NCBI GenBank assembly: GCA_004134985.1
Contig: REGQ01000058.1
Location: 248,001-312,000, forward strand
Direction: 5' to 3'
Source of the DNA: Paenibacillaceae bacterium
Lineage (GTDB): Bacteria; Bacillota; Bacilli; Paenibacillales; Paenibacillaceae
Length of the DNA: 64,000 bases
How positions within the stretch are numbered: the first letter of the stretch is position 1; each line of letters begins with the position of its first letter. The notes beneath the pieces are model-generated. The model saw only the letters and a list, made by a program, of their open reading frames with translations, was not told the origin of the DNA and searched no databases. Positions 24,842-32,539 of the stretch are shown piece after piece. The translations under genes were made by a program, and so were the position numbers.

Positions 24842-25786
24842 TCAGAATGGTAATTCATCTTCACTAACATCAGTCGGCTTCCCTGAATCCCCTTTTTTAA
24901 ACGGATTCCCACTATCTTTCTTACCTTTGCTCCCTCCACTATTGGAACTGTTCTTTTTCTTTTCAATCATTTCTTCGTGACGTTCCTTACGATCTGCCAA
25001 TCCTTGCTTAATAAGTTTTGGATCAAGATATTTACCGTTTTCTTTGTCATCAATTGCTTCCATTCCAGCAGTAACAATATATTCACGAATATCACGACGA
25101 GTTGTTTTCTTTTGATCTGCCCCAATTGCAGCTTTGATAATTTCCTCAGTTACAATTGTCTTACTTACTAAATCCCCCCATACAGTAACAGTGCTGTTTT
25201 TCTCATAGTTATCCTGCATGTATTCGCCCACTTCTGCATCTTCAACAATAAGTTCAAATGGGAACACTCGCCCTTCGTAGGCAGTTACAATACCTTTCAG
25301 GATAGTCCTACCTGTTTCCTCTTCATCTTTATCTTGCTCGGCAACTACACTAATAACACTCATTTCTAGACGGAATGTGGCTTTTGGCTCAAAGATGTCA
25401 CTTGGTTTCAAACGATTAATAAAGTTTGAGCTGATCTGAGGAAATGATTTCAAAAGTCCGTCTTGCCCTACGTATTCATTCAATCCAACCTTACCAGTAG
25501 TAATTCTAACTTTATCAGCATCTTCACCATGAGTTTCAATAGATTTATACTCATTCATAATAGTTTGTAAACTTTTGAACAGCCCATTTTCTTTGCCTTT
25601 ACTTGTGAATTCATTCGCAAATACACTTACAGAATGAGTATCTTCGTTTACTAGAATATTTACTTCTCCTCGGACAGAACGTTGAGTCTTACCATCCTTT
25701 TTAAATTCTTGTACTTCCATATTAATAGATGATACAATACCTTCAATTTCTACTACATTTACTGACTCCCGAAGTGTTTTTGCCAT
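24842..25786 (-). CDS. SSB-like OB-fold protein with acidic tip, 314 aa
   Basis: Predicted OB-fold strands in the first half (VNVVEIEGIVSSINMEVQEF, RSVRGEVNILVN). The C-terminal 40 residues are low-complexity Gly/Ser/Lys ending SEDELPF. Bacterial SSB uses a similar acidic-aromatic tip to recruit partners. Larger than host SSB (about 170 aa). Next to the Sak4-like ATPase. Family identity is inferred from tail and context. Confidence 0.65.
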   Translation of the reverse strand: MAKTLRESVNVVEIEGIVSSINMEVQEFKKDGKTQRSVRGEVNILVNEDTHSVSVFANEFTSKGKENGLFKSLQTIMNEYKSIETHGEDADKVRITTGKVGLNEYVGQDGLLKSFPQISSNFINRLKPSDIFEPKATFRLEMSVISVVAEQDKDEEETGRTILKGIVTAYEGRVFPFELIVEDAEVGEYMQDNYEKNSTVTVWGDLVSKTIVTEEIIKAAIGADQKKTTRRDIREYIVTAGMEAIDDKENGKYLDPKLIKQGLADRKERHEEMIEKKKNSSNSGGSKGKKDSGNPFKKGDSGKPTDVSEDELPF

Positions 25787-25921
25787 TGTTTAATCATTCT
25801 CCTTAGTTTATGTTTTTATGTATTTTTGTTTATTTTAATTATTAAATATTTATTATAAAATTAGTTATCTGTGTGTCTAAGGAGGATCGCGATTAACTAT
25901 AGCTCTCACCTACTTTCAATG

Positions 25922-26788
25922 TTAAAAATCAAACTCATCGTCTATTACCTCATCATCAACATAATCAAAAGGATCTTGGTTTTCAAAATCTTCTTCTGAA
26001 TAATGATGGCTAATTTCTGAACAGCCAGTTACCAGCAACTCTTTCTTCAATCCAGCAATAGAGTCATCCTGTATTAATACAGAGTAAACAATATCTCCAT
26101 GAACCATCAATACATCCCGTTTTCTAAGTGAGGAAATATAATTGATCAACTCTCCATTTTCACTTAAATTGAAACTAAATGGTATTTTATTTATATTATC
26201 TTTGTTCTTTTTGATTATCAAAGCATGTAGTTTACCTTCATCATATGAATCAAACACAATTTCCTGCTGGAAGTAAGCTTGCTGACCATTACCGATCGAT
26301 CTAACTTGTCTGTCATCAATTACTGACAACTCTTTGATGACATACTTATCGTAAACCTTATCCTTATGTACTATAAAATCTAAATTTCCTCTGATGAATA
26401 CCTTCATCCCATCTTTTAAGTTTTCTGCAAGTAATTCAGCTGCATCATACTCTAAAAGACTTTCTTCATACGATGCAGACAACTTAACATTGACTGGCAT
26501 CATCAACTCGTAATTTTCTAAATTGCTATATCGATCTACCCAATTTACTTCTTTTCGTTCAGTGGAAACATATTTACCTGTTGTTTTATTTCTGAATATT
26601 TTATTAATTTTTTTGTTTTTCACACCTAACAGTTCAACATACACAAATGAATTATCGCTTAACTTAATGGAACAAGTTATCTTCCTCCACGGTTGTTTTT
26701 TATCGTCTTCTTTGAAGGTATAAAAGTTATTATTGAGTGTTCCTACTACTGTTCCTACACAAGTAAATTTTCCATAAGTGGGTTTCAT
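25922..26788 (-). CDS. second OB-fold/SSB-like protein, 288 aa
   Basis: The start (YGKFTCVGTVVGTLNNNFYT) and repeated strand patterns (VFIRGNLDFIVHKDKVYDK) suggest two OB-like domains. The C-terminus is acidic and ends VIDDEFDF, like SSB tips. AGAGG 9 nt before ATG. Together with 24842 it may form a paired ssDNA-binding set. No family name can be given with certainty. Confidence 0.55.
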   Translation of the reverse strand: MKPTYGKFTCVGTVVGTLNNNFYTFKEDDKKQPWRKITCSIKLSDNSFVYVELLGVKNKKINKIFRNKTTGKYVSTERKEVNWVDRYSNLENYELMMPVNVKLSASYEESLLEYDAAELLAENLKDGMKVFIRGNLDFIVHKDKVYDKYVIKELSVIDDRQVRSIGNGQQAYFQQEIVFDSYDEGKLHALIIKKNKDNINKIPFSFNLSENGELINYISSLRKRDVLMVHGDIVYSVLIQDDSIAGLKKELLVTGCSEISHHYSEEDFENQDPFDYVDDEVIDDEFDF

Positions 26789-26881
26789 ATTTTAAAACCT
26801 CTAAACTATGTATTTTCCTCTTTTAATTGATTAGAAGAGTTGAAATCTTAATCCTATACTATAAGCAGGCTTTTATAATAT

Positions 26882-26972
26882 GTCCAGGATAAAGGATTTG
26901 AACCCTCAACTTTATTAAGGATGATCAAGCCTTAATAACACTTTTGATCCAAAATACTCTCTGTTCCCAAGA
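26882..26972 (-). tRNA. degenerate tRNA-like element
   Basis: Reads as a class II-sized tRNA (91 nt): acceptor TCTTGGG/TCCTGGA (6 of 7 pairs, one T-T), a D-like hairpin TTTTG-GAT-CAAAA, a long anticodon-like hairpin TATTAAGG/CCTTAATA with a 9-nt loop, and a T-arm GGGTTCAAATCC. The loop size and arm joins are abnormal, so it is probably a decayed gene or a tRNA mimic. Co-directional with two normal tRNAs. Confidence 0.4.
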
Positions 26973-26975
26973 TAA

Positions 26976-27061
26976 TACGGATAAAGGGACTTGAACCCTT
27001 ATAATAGTTACCTATTGCAGCATTTTAAGTGCTGTATGTCTGCCAATTCCATCATATCCGC
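26976..27061 (-). tRNA. tRNA-Leu (anticodon TAA)
   Basis: GCGGATA/TATCCGT acceptor (G1-U72 at the end), D-arm with TGGCAGAC, anticodon stem CAGCA-CTTAAAA-TGCTG (TAA), long variable arm, T-arm AGGGTTCAAGTCCCT. CCA is not encoded. Leu-TAA serves UUA, common in this AT-rich genome. Confidence 0.9.
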
Positions 27062-27067
27062 TTAGAG

Positions 27068-27141
27068 TGGGCCGTGGAGGACTCGAACCTCCGACTCCCT
27101 AGTTATGAGCTAGGTGCTCTAACCAACTGAACTAACGGCCC
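27068..27141 (-). tRNA. tRNA with anticodon CAT, probably tRNA-Ile2
   Basis: Acceptor GGGCCGT/ACGGCCC, D-arm TTCAGTTGGTTAGAGC, anticodon loop CTCATAA and T-arm GGAGGTTCGAGTCCTCC. The body resembles Bacillus tRNA-Ile(CAT) (CTCATAA, GGTTAGAGCA) rather than elongator tRNA-Met (TTCATA). If so it needs host TilS to modify C34 and read AUA. Confidence 0.88.
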
Positions 27142-27200
27142 AGATTAACAGTTAATTTAAGTATTTATTTTTTAAAAGCACCTACTTAGTTAACGAAAGA

Positions 27201-27229
27201 AGTATATATTATCTTTTTAAAGCTGTCAA
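27201..27229 (-). promoter_or_regulatory. sigma-A promoter of the tRNA cluster
   Basis: TTGACA-17 nt-TATACT, near consensus, 60 nt upstream of the first tRNA. Confidence 0.75.
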
Positions 27230-27284
27230 TATCTTTTTTAGAAATAATTTAAGGGAGAGTGTTCTCCCTTATGTATGAAAATCT

Positions 27285-27518
27285 CTAGATGGCCTCACGT
27301 TGTCCGAAAGTTAGAAAACTCTCAGTTGTTGCAGTGATATTTTCAATGTCTCCATCAAAAAATTCACCCCATTTTTTAATATCTTCAATATTATTAATTG
27401 TACGATCTAAATCTTTATAAGTCTTTGAATCTACTGGCAACCCACAAACGTGAATCATAAAATCCAAAAAATTTTCCCGGCTTTGTTCCCACTCTTCCAA
27501 TAGTTGATCGTAATTCAA
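27285..27518 (-). CDS. hypothetical acidic protein, 77 aa
   Basis: TTG at 27516-27518 with GGAGGGG 6 nt upstream is much better than any start in the longer frame to 27635. Helical and acidic (YDQLLEEWEQSRENFLDFMI). Not recognised. Confidence 0.65.
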   Translation of the reverse strand: MNYDQLLEEWEQSRENFLDFMIHVCGLPVDSKTYKDLDRTINNIEDIKKWGEFFDGDIENITATTESFLTFGQREAI

Positions 27519-27837
27519 TTCATACCCCTCCAAACATACTTTTTTTGTTTTGTCAAGAGAAATTGGAAGGCATGAATATACCTTTACGTTTCTTCTGTAG
27601 TGTTTTACAATAACACTATAGGAAAGAACAAGCACTTATTTATGTGTCGGGCGCAATTCGATCATAAATATAGTGTTTTTTTTAAATCAATCCCTCTTTG
27701 ATTTAAATTTACCACAATTTATCTCTAATGGTAAAGTGCAATCCATGTACAAAAATACTATCTTTACTATTAGAAAAATATATGCTTCAATTGCATAAAA
27801 TGTCTAATCCTGTCGAATAGCTTCAACAAACTACCTT
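27519..27837. other. intergenic region with inverted repeat
   Basis: 319 bp without a supported gene apart from the unlikely upstream extension of the 27285 frame. It contains the perfect 10-bp inverted repeat at 27681-27707 and no clear promoter. Confidence 0.5.
27681..27707. repeat. perfect 10-bp inverted repeat TTTAAATCAA/TTGATTTAAA
   Basis: 7-nt loop, with a T-run on the plus strand side before the stem. Reads as hairpin plus A-tract on the minus strand, so not a normal terminator for the minus genes. Confidence 0.55.
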
Positions 27838-28299
27838 TTACCGAAAAACCCAACGTTTGTCGCGTAAACTCTCCTTGACATTCTCATCTACACATCCCAA
27901 ATCCTTAAACTTTTTTTTGTTTGGCTTTGAAATTGTTGTGTACATGCCATTCTCAAAATAACATTTACCCATACCTGAACAGTATGACTTAACATTATCA
28001 ATATTAACAATAATTTTATTATCTGAGATAATAAAATTATATTTTTCAAGGAATTTTAGGCACATTTCATGATTCATGCTGTGTTTATATCTTTTGGCGT
28101 TTTTGTGATAAATAACAGTCTCTCTACCATCTCGATCAATGAAATTAATATCATTTATCCATATCCATTCAACTTCATTGGATTCGCCAATGACCTGCAA
28201 CAGAGATTCAAACATCTTATTTAAGTTAAGAGTCAGACCTGCTATGTCATCTTTGTATTTATCGATGCTATTAATGACTTCCATGGTAATATTTTTCAT
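27838..28299 (-). CDS. hypothetical protein, 153 aa
   Basis: AAAGGTG before ATG. Alpha/beta, with a KSYCSGMGKCYFENG segment that may bind metal. It is the first gene after the agr operon and a strong hairpin, so probably expressed separately or by readthrough. Not recognised. Confidence 0.75.
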   Translation of the reverse strand: MKNITMEVINSIDKYKDDIAGLTLNLNKMFESLLQVIGESNEVEWIWINDINFIDRDGRETVIYHKNAKRYKHSMNHEMCLKFLEKYNFIISDNKIIVNIDNVKSYCSGMGKCYFENGMYTTISKPNKKKFKDLGCVDENVKESLRDKRWVFR

Positions 28300-28318
28300 T
28301 AATTCACCTTTTTTATTA

Positions 28319-28345
28319 CTAAGCCGCCAAGTATTGACGGCCTAG
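28319..28345 (-). terminator. strong hairpin after agrD
   Basis: CTAGGCCGTCAA-TAC-TTGGCGGCTTAG, 12 bp with two G-U pairs, 13 nt after the agrD stop. T-rich sequence lies on the plus-strand side only, so termination on the minus strand is likely but not textbook. Confidence 0.5.
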
Positions 28346-28357
28346 TATTTTTAGTTC

Positions 28358-28489
28358 TTACTTTTTAACGTTTTTGAGTTCTTCTGGTACTTCTTGTTTA
28401 TTTATGAACCAAGCGGAAGCACTCACTGCATGCTCGTATGCAGTTTTTTCAATAGTCTTTGAAGCAAGTTTAGCCACTAATTTTTTCAT
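28358..28489 (-). CDS. agrD: AgrD-like autoinducing peptide precursor, 43 aa
   Basis: GGAGG 8 nt before ATG. An amphipathic N-terminal helix (MKKLVAKLASKTIEKTAYEH), a core HAVSASAWFI, and a charged tail NKQEVPEELKNVKK. The EVPEEL tail and spacing match staphylococcal AgrD (EVPKEL, with the ring's last residue followed by four residues and then VP). The ring position holds Ser25 in S-A-W-F-I, and the precursor has no cysteine, so AgrB would make a serine lactone, as in S. intermedius. It overlaps the membrane gene by 20 bp and ends the agr operon. The family call is strong. The exact mature peptide is inferred. Confidence 0.88.
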   Translation of the reverse strand: MKKLVAKLASKTIEKTAYEHAVSASAWFINKQEVPEELKNVKK

Positions 28490-29171
28490 CGATATTCCCT
28501 CCTTCCTCATTTTCTTCAAGGTCTCTTTTATATGCAAAGTACAGTAATGTACCTGTACTAAACAGCAACACTGTGAACATCAAATTAAAAACGTATCCAT
28601 TATACTTTTCGACTGAGTACAAAACAAAGGCTCCAGTCGATACCAGAAAAATTAGAATAATAATAAACAATATAAACTTTTTAGTATATTTCTTTATTAA
28701 TCCGAATGGCTCATCCAGATCAAAGGAATAACCTTCATTGGTAATTTTGAGCGTAAACACTGTAGCCACAATTATAAAGAAACAAATCAATTGAATGAGA
28801 TAGCCTTTGAAAGTGAAGGCTGCAATATCACTTACTGACACGATTTGGGCAAATGTCAATATTTTAATTAATGATATTTGTATTAGTCCATAAAACACAT
28901 ATGATGTTATTGATACCAATGTAGCATGAGACCACTCTCTCTCCAGACTGGCTTTCAACAACAAAGTGTAAATCAGTATCTGTAGAAATGGAGCGATACT
29001 GGTTAAATCGAAAATTGTCAAAATTAACGAAAAGCTAGAGAGGAGTAATGATGATAACAGAATTTTTTTCACTCTTGCTAAGTTTAGTTTTATTCTAAAA
29101 AGATATACCCCCAATAAAAAAATTGAAAAATACTCGATTATTGAGAAAAGTATAAAATATATATATTTCAT
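28470..29171 (-). CDS. AgrC-like membrane sensor without kinase, 233 aa
   Basis: About seven hydrophobic segments (residues 3-25, 34-55, 60-80, 85-110, 115-145, 160-185, 190-215) and a short charged tail (DLEENEEGGNIDEKISG). This is the size and layout of the peptide-sensing domain of AgrC, but the DHp and HATPase domains are missing entirely. It lies between agrB and agrD. GGGTG 7 nt before ATG. It could bind the lactone and act on a partner, modulate uptake, or give immunity. Receptor identity is inferred from context and topology. Confidence 0.7.
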   Translation of the reverse strand: MKYIYFILFSIIEYFSIFLLGVYLFRIKLNLARVKKILLSSLLLSSFSLILTIFDLTSIAPFLQILIYTLLLKASLEREWSHATLVSITSYVFYGLIQISLIKILTFAQIVSVSDIAAFTFKGYLIQLICFFIIVATVFTLKITNEGYSFDLDEPFGLIKKYTKKFILFIIILIFLVSTGAFVLYSVEKYNGYVFNLMFTVLLFSTGTLLYFAYKRDLEENEEGGNIDEKISG

Positions 29172-29177
29172 CTTGAT

Positions 29178-29708
29178 TCACCCAATCATCTTTTTATTAG
29201 GAATTAGTAGTGTAAGGCTTTGAGCAAAAAAAGAAATAGTTACTGCATCTGAATGAACAAATAAAAAATTAATAGTTACTAAGCTTACTGAAATGAATTT
29301 AAACAACATATTGGACAAAGCAGGATTCCTATATTGAGAGTCTATATCTCTAGGCGCTAAAATTAATAAAATAGCTATCGATAGAATATTTAAGAGTGCT
29401 GGAATATTATTCATTAGTACTGCTGATAATACGCATATTAGCATACTTGAAACGAGGACACAACTATCAGATTCTTTCAGGTGATACCCACCAGAAAAGT
29501 ATCTTAGAGTTGCAAAAGAAATAATAATAATAAGCGTATCAATTGGTCTTCCAATAATAAAACCGAATACCATACTTATTAAAACAACTGCTAACCCATT
29601 ATAAATTATCCTTAACCCATAGTCTAAAACTTCGTAACTCGCAGTTTCTTCTTCGTTTATATTTTTTATGTATTTCGCTGTTTTACTAGATATTTTTTCA
29701 ATTATCAA
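29178..29708 (-). CDS. agrB: AgrB-like peptide-processing membrane protease, 176 aa
   Basis: RYFSGGYHLKESDSC carries the catalytic His76 and Cys83, with the same spacing as AgrB H77/C84. Several membrane helices follow (about 85-105, 110-130 and 150-170). It cleaves AgrD after the ring and forms the (thio)lactone at the membrane. TTG at 29706-29708 is chosen because GAGAGGAGAGG lies 5 nt upstream and gives the normal family length (about 190 aa). It has its own promoter directly upstream and starts the operon agrB, sensor, agrD. Confidence 0.92.
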   Translation of the reverse strand: MIIEKISSKTAKYIKNINEEETASYEVLDYGLRIIYNGLAVVLISMVFGFIIGRPIDTLIIIISFATLRYFSGGYHLKESDSCVLVSSMLICVLSAVLMNNIPALLNILSIAILLILAPRDIDSQYRNPALSNMLFKFISVSLVTINFLFVHSDAVTISFFAQSLTLLIPNKKMIG

Positions 29709-29731
29709 AACTTCCTCTCCTCTCAAAAAAT

Positions 29732-29761
29732 ATATTACCATATCTTTCAACTTGCTGTCAA
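29732..29761 (-). promoter_or_regulatory. sigma-A promoter of the agr operon
   Basis: TTGACA-18 nt-TAATAT with TGG just before the -10 (extended -10 type). It lies in the 77-bp gap behind the yopR terminator, about 24 nt before agrB. No obvious operator repeat overlaps it. Confidence 0.8.
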
Positions 29762-29769
29762 TATAAAAT

Positions 29770-29798
29770 ATAAAAAACCTCAAAATTAATTTGAGGTT
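29770..29798 (-). terminator. intrinsic terminator of the yopQ-yopR transcript
   Basis: AACCTCAAA-TTAAT-TTTGAGGTT followed by TTTTTATATTTT. The stem overlaps the last codons and stop of the yopR-like gene. Confidence 0.8.
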
Positions 29799-30757
29799 CC
29801 ATAAACTGCTTGAATTGTCCCTAGATTTAAAAATTCATCTTTGATTCGACGTTGGTTTTGGACTCCATTTTCATCGAACTTTTCAAAGACAACTTTAAAT
29901 TCTTCCTCATCTAGCTTCCCTGTGACATCATATAATTGCTTTGCTGTATAAAGCATGCCACTATTTATAATATTTCTCGGGATAAAAGATTGTTCACCTA
30001 TTTCATTTGCGATTTTAGTCAGGCGCCTATAAACTATATTTTTATCGGCTTCGTAAAAATTTATTGTCTTGGTATTCGCTGACTTAACTACAAAGTCATT
30101 TTCGACCAAATTTGCTGTGGCCGATTTAATGTCTGGAGAAGGATTACCATTCATTTTTTCATATTCAGTTTCAGCTGCCGCTTTAAAACATAGTCTGATG
30201 CAGTTATCATCCACTGTAAGTTCTCTACTGGTCTTATTAGACCTTAAAACTAGTGTATTATCTGATTCTCTTATATCTTTCCTTTGTAGGTTGACGACCT
30301 CCTGTAGACCGTCTCCTGACACGCCATTAAATAACAAACTTACGACAACAGCATCTTGGTAATTAACTTGATTTTTTATAATCTCATCAATTTCTTTAGC
30401 AGTCCAAAGTGTTTTAGCTTTGGATGTTACAAATTGCTCTTTCCAATCGCTATCCACCGTTAGCAAGGGGTTAACTCCCTTAATATAACCTTTAACAATT
30501 GACCATTCTATATACTTAGATATCCAACTAATGTTAAACTTTGATACATACGAAGTTCCTGGTTTAAAGCTGTAAAAAAGTCTCTTTAATTCATCACGGT
30601 CGAATTCTGATAAATCTTTATCTAGAACCATTTCGCTCGTATGTGACAACTTAAAGAACCTCAACACTACCATTTGAGTGCTATTTTCATACTGAGATAA
30701 GAATTCAACTTTTCTTTCTCGATTAAAAAGCTTATCCATATTCACAACATTACTCAT
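29786..30757 (-). CDS. yopR: YopR-like lysogeny regulator (degenerate tyrosine recombinase fold), 323 aa
   Basis: Length, position after a YopQ-like gene and overall integrase-like layout match SPbeta YopR, the repressor that keeps the prophage silent and has a tyrosine-recombinase fold without activity. Residues 1-110 look like a core-binding domain and 115-300 like a catalytic domain. The first catalytic Arg region reads SGDGLQEVVNL (Arg lost), and no HxxR or Tyr signature is clear, so recombination is not expected. GGAGGG 9 nt before ATG. Ends at a terminator. Identity rests on my memory of the family and synteny. Confidence 0.75.
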   Translation of the reverse strand: MSNVVNMDKLFNRERKVEFLSQYENSTQMVVLRFFKLSHTSEMVLDKDLSEFDRDELKRLFYSFKPGTSYVSKFNISWISKYIEWSIVKGYIKGVNPLLTVDSDWKEQFVTSKAKTLWTAKEIDEIIKNQVNYQDAVVVSLLFNGVSGDGLQEVVNLQRKDIRESDNTLVLRSNKTSRELTVDDNCIRLCFKAAAETEYEKMNGNPSPDIKSATANLVENDFVVKSANTKTINFYEADKNIVYRRLTKIANEIGEQSFIPRNIINSGMLYTAKQLYDVTGKLDEEEFKVVFEKFDENGVQNQRRIKDEFLNLGTIQAVYGTSN

Positions 30758-30777
30758 TCAAATTAACCCTCCATCTA

Positions 30778-32124
30778 TCAAAGTAAACCAGCAATCTTTT
30801 CTTCAGCATACTTTTTCAGATTCCGTTTCACCTGGTTACTATTTACTTTGCCTTTTCCCTCAGCGAATAAGACTTTGCTGTATTCACCATCAAACGAGTA
30901 GTCAAATGACTCAACCAATCTGATAATTTCATCCGCTGGGATGTCTTTACCATATTTATCATACAATGCTTTTGCAATTACAAGATATACAACAAAAGTG
31001 TTGTGGTAGTTCCTCAAGCTTGATTTCCTTGCTTTTATTAAAGTCTCTAAATTACTACTGAATTCATCTTTATAACTGTCAACAACGTAATCAAAGAAAT
31101 AGACCAATACACTGGCGATATTAATACGATCGGCATTATTTTGTGGATCGAAAATATCTCTTATGCCTTTGGACAATACATTAAAGCTTGTCAGGTAAGA
31201 ACGTTTAGAACTAACAGTTGCTTCTTTTGCAATTCTTCCTCTGAGAACCGATTTTCTTTCAATTTCAATTGCAATCTTATCTTCGAGAGTGTCATTCATA
31301 AGGTAGTTTACAAACGACTTATCAAATTTCGACATTTTATTAATCTGTCCCAAATAGAATCTTGCATCGTCAAAACTTAAGTACTTAATCGCTACATCAA
31401 TTGAATCCTCAAGGTCAGGATCTTGTTCGAGTCTGTTAAGGATTGCAGACAGTCTGTGAAATCCGTCAATAATATACATATCTCCAGAGATGAGTGTTAG
31501 TTCACCAGCATCATATGAAATATCAGATTTGTCATCCATGATGACACAAAAAGTGATAGTATTACTTCTGAACATACCACGTTCCATTAAATTGGTGATT
31601 TCTTTGACGGATTTAGATATTACTTTAGGCGTTGTTGTTGTATTACCTTTTTTATCAGTCTTTTCTTTAGGTTTACGTTGTAAATCAGTATTATAAAAAA
31701 GTATTTTATTCCATAGTTTCCCAACTTCTTTAAATTTTAAAGAGGTAATATAATCATGTTCAGATGATTGAACAACATAGTTTCCGAATGTATAAGGTAG
31801 CTTCACTTCTTCTTCTTTATGATTCTTTTTGTATTTATTGATGGCACCAATTTGCTTTTGGTTCCAAAAAAACTCTGGGTTTAAATTTTCACTCTTTGTT
31901 GCAATGTAAATTGCATTAACAATAACCCCTTGTTCAAGTGCTGAGTATTGTTCTAATGCTTCTAAATTAGTCAGAATTTCTTCTAGCGTACCAGGGAGTA
32001 TTTTGTGCGACAATAAAGTTTCATTGATATTTTCTTGCAAATCTTTATTATTTATAATCTCATGGATCACACTGCTTGAAGATAGTTCTTCAATGATCTT
32101 AGTGGTTGTTTCTGCTGCTGGCAT
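30778..32124 (-). CDS. yopQ: YopQ-like protein with DGxHR (DndB/ParB-like) motif, 448 aa
   Basis: YIIDGFHRLSAI near residue 222 is the DGQHR motif of DndB/ParB-like proteins, here with F for Q. The length (SPbeta YopQ is about 460 aa) and co-transcription with the YopR-like gene support the name. The role of YopQ in SPbeta is not settled, and DNA binding is plausible. ATG at 32122-32124 is used, GAGGAG 9 nt upstream. Its leader contains an operator-like inverted repeat. Confidence 0.75.
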   Translation of the reverse strand: MPAAETTTKIIEELSSSSVIHEIINNKDLQENINETLLSHKILPGTLEEILTNLEALEQYSALEQGVIVNAIYIATKSENLNPEFFWNQKQIGAINKYKKNHKEEEVKLPYTFGNYVVQSSEHDYITSLKFKEVGKLWNKILFYNTDLQRKPKEKTDKKGNTTTTPKVISKSVKEITNLMERGMFRSNTITFCVIMDDKSDISYDAGELTLISGDMYIIDGFHRLSAILNRLEQDPDLEDSIDVAIKYLSFDDARFYLGQINKMSKFDKSFVNYLMNDTLEDKIAIEIERKSVLRGRIAKEATVSSKRSYLTSFNVLSKGIRDIFDPQNNADRINIASVLVYFFDYVVDSYKDEFSSNLETLIKARKSSLRNYHNTFVVYLVIAKALYDKYGKDIPADEIIRLVESFDYSFDGEYSKVLFAEGKGKVNSNQVKRNLKKYAEEKIAGLL

Positions 32125-32172
32125 CTTTATCATCTCCTCAACAAACTGTAAATATTTTTGTATATAAAAACA

Positions 32173-32232
32173 ATTATATCACAATCATAAAAAAATATAC
32201 ACAATTAACGCAATAATTACGCGTCAATTATG
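32173..32232 (-). promoter_or_regulatory. promoter and operator-like repeat of yopQ-yopR
   Basis: -10 TATAAT at 32173-32178 with TGA before it (extended -10) and no good -35. Overlapping the -35 to -60 zone are arms CATAATTGACGC and GCGTTAATTGTG (10 of 12 complementary, 9-nt spacer, 32200-32232). This suits repressor or activator binding, possibly autoregulation by the YopR-like protein. Confidence 0.6.
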
Positions 32233-32467
32233 TATATTGATCCTTTTGAACTATTTCTATGTTCACACTTTCGACGAAAACCCAGTTATTATCTGTATTT
32301 TCATAAACATTTATTACGGCAGGAACGTTGTATGAATAGTGTGATAACTGAGTTTGCTTAATCAACTTCTTCGCTGCAAACAAAACTGTATATTTCGTTT
32401 GTGCATAGAAAGGATAAACCTTTACCCCTTTCATTTCAACTTCGCTCTTGAATTTAGATTTTTTCAT
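32228..32467 (-). CDS. hypothetical basic protein, 79 aa
   Basis: ATG at 32465-32467 with AAAGGA 9 nt, driven by the strong promoter at 32504. Basic N-terminus (KKSKFKSEVEMKGVKV), then an alpha/beta domain. Its 3' end overlaps the yopQ operator region. Not recognised. Confidence 0.75.
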   Translation of the reverse strand: MKKSKFKSEVEMKGVKVYPFYAQTKYTVLFAAKKLIKQTQLSHYSYNVPAVINVYENTDNNWVFVESVNIEIVQKDQYT

Positions 32468-32503
32468 CTCATTTAATCCTTTTTTCAATTGAATAATATA
32501 TAT

Positions 32504-32532
32504 ATTATAATTTAAAAAACAATTGAGGTCAA
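32504..32532 (-). promoter_or_regulatory. strong sigma-A promoter
   Basis: TTGACC-17 nt-TATAAT upstream of the 79-aa gene at 32228. Confidence 0.78.
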
Positions 32533-32539
32533 GTTTTTT

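Noticed and set aside
27681-27707. Intrinsic terminator
   Set aside because: The stem is good, but the T-run is on the wrong side for either strand's genes.
29786-30757. Active integrase
   Set aside because: The fold is integrase-like, but the first catalytic Arg is absent and HxxR/Tyr signatures are not clear. Position and size fit the YopR regulator instead.
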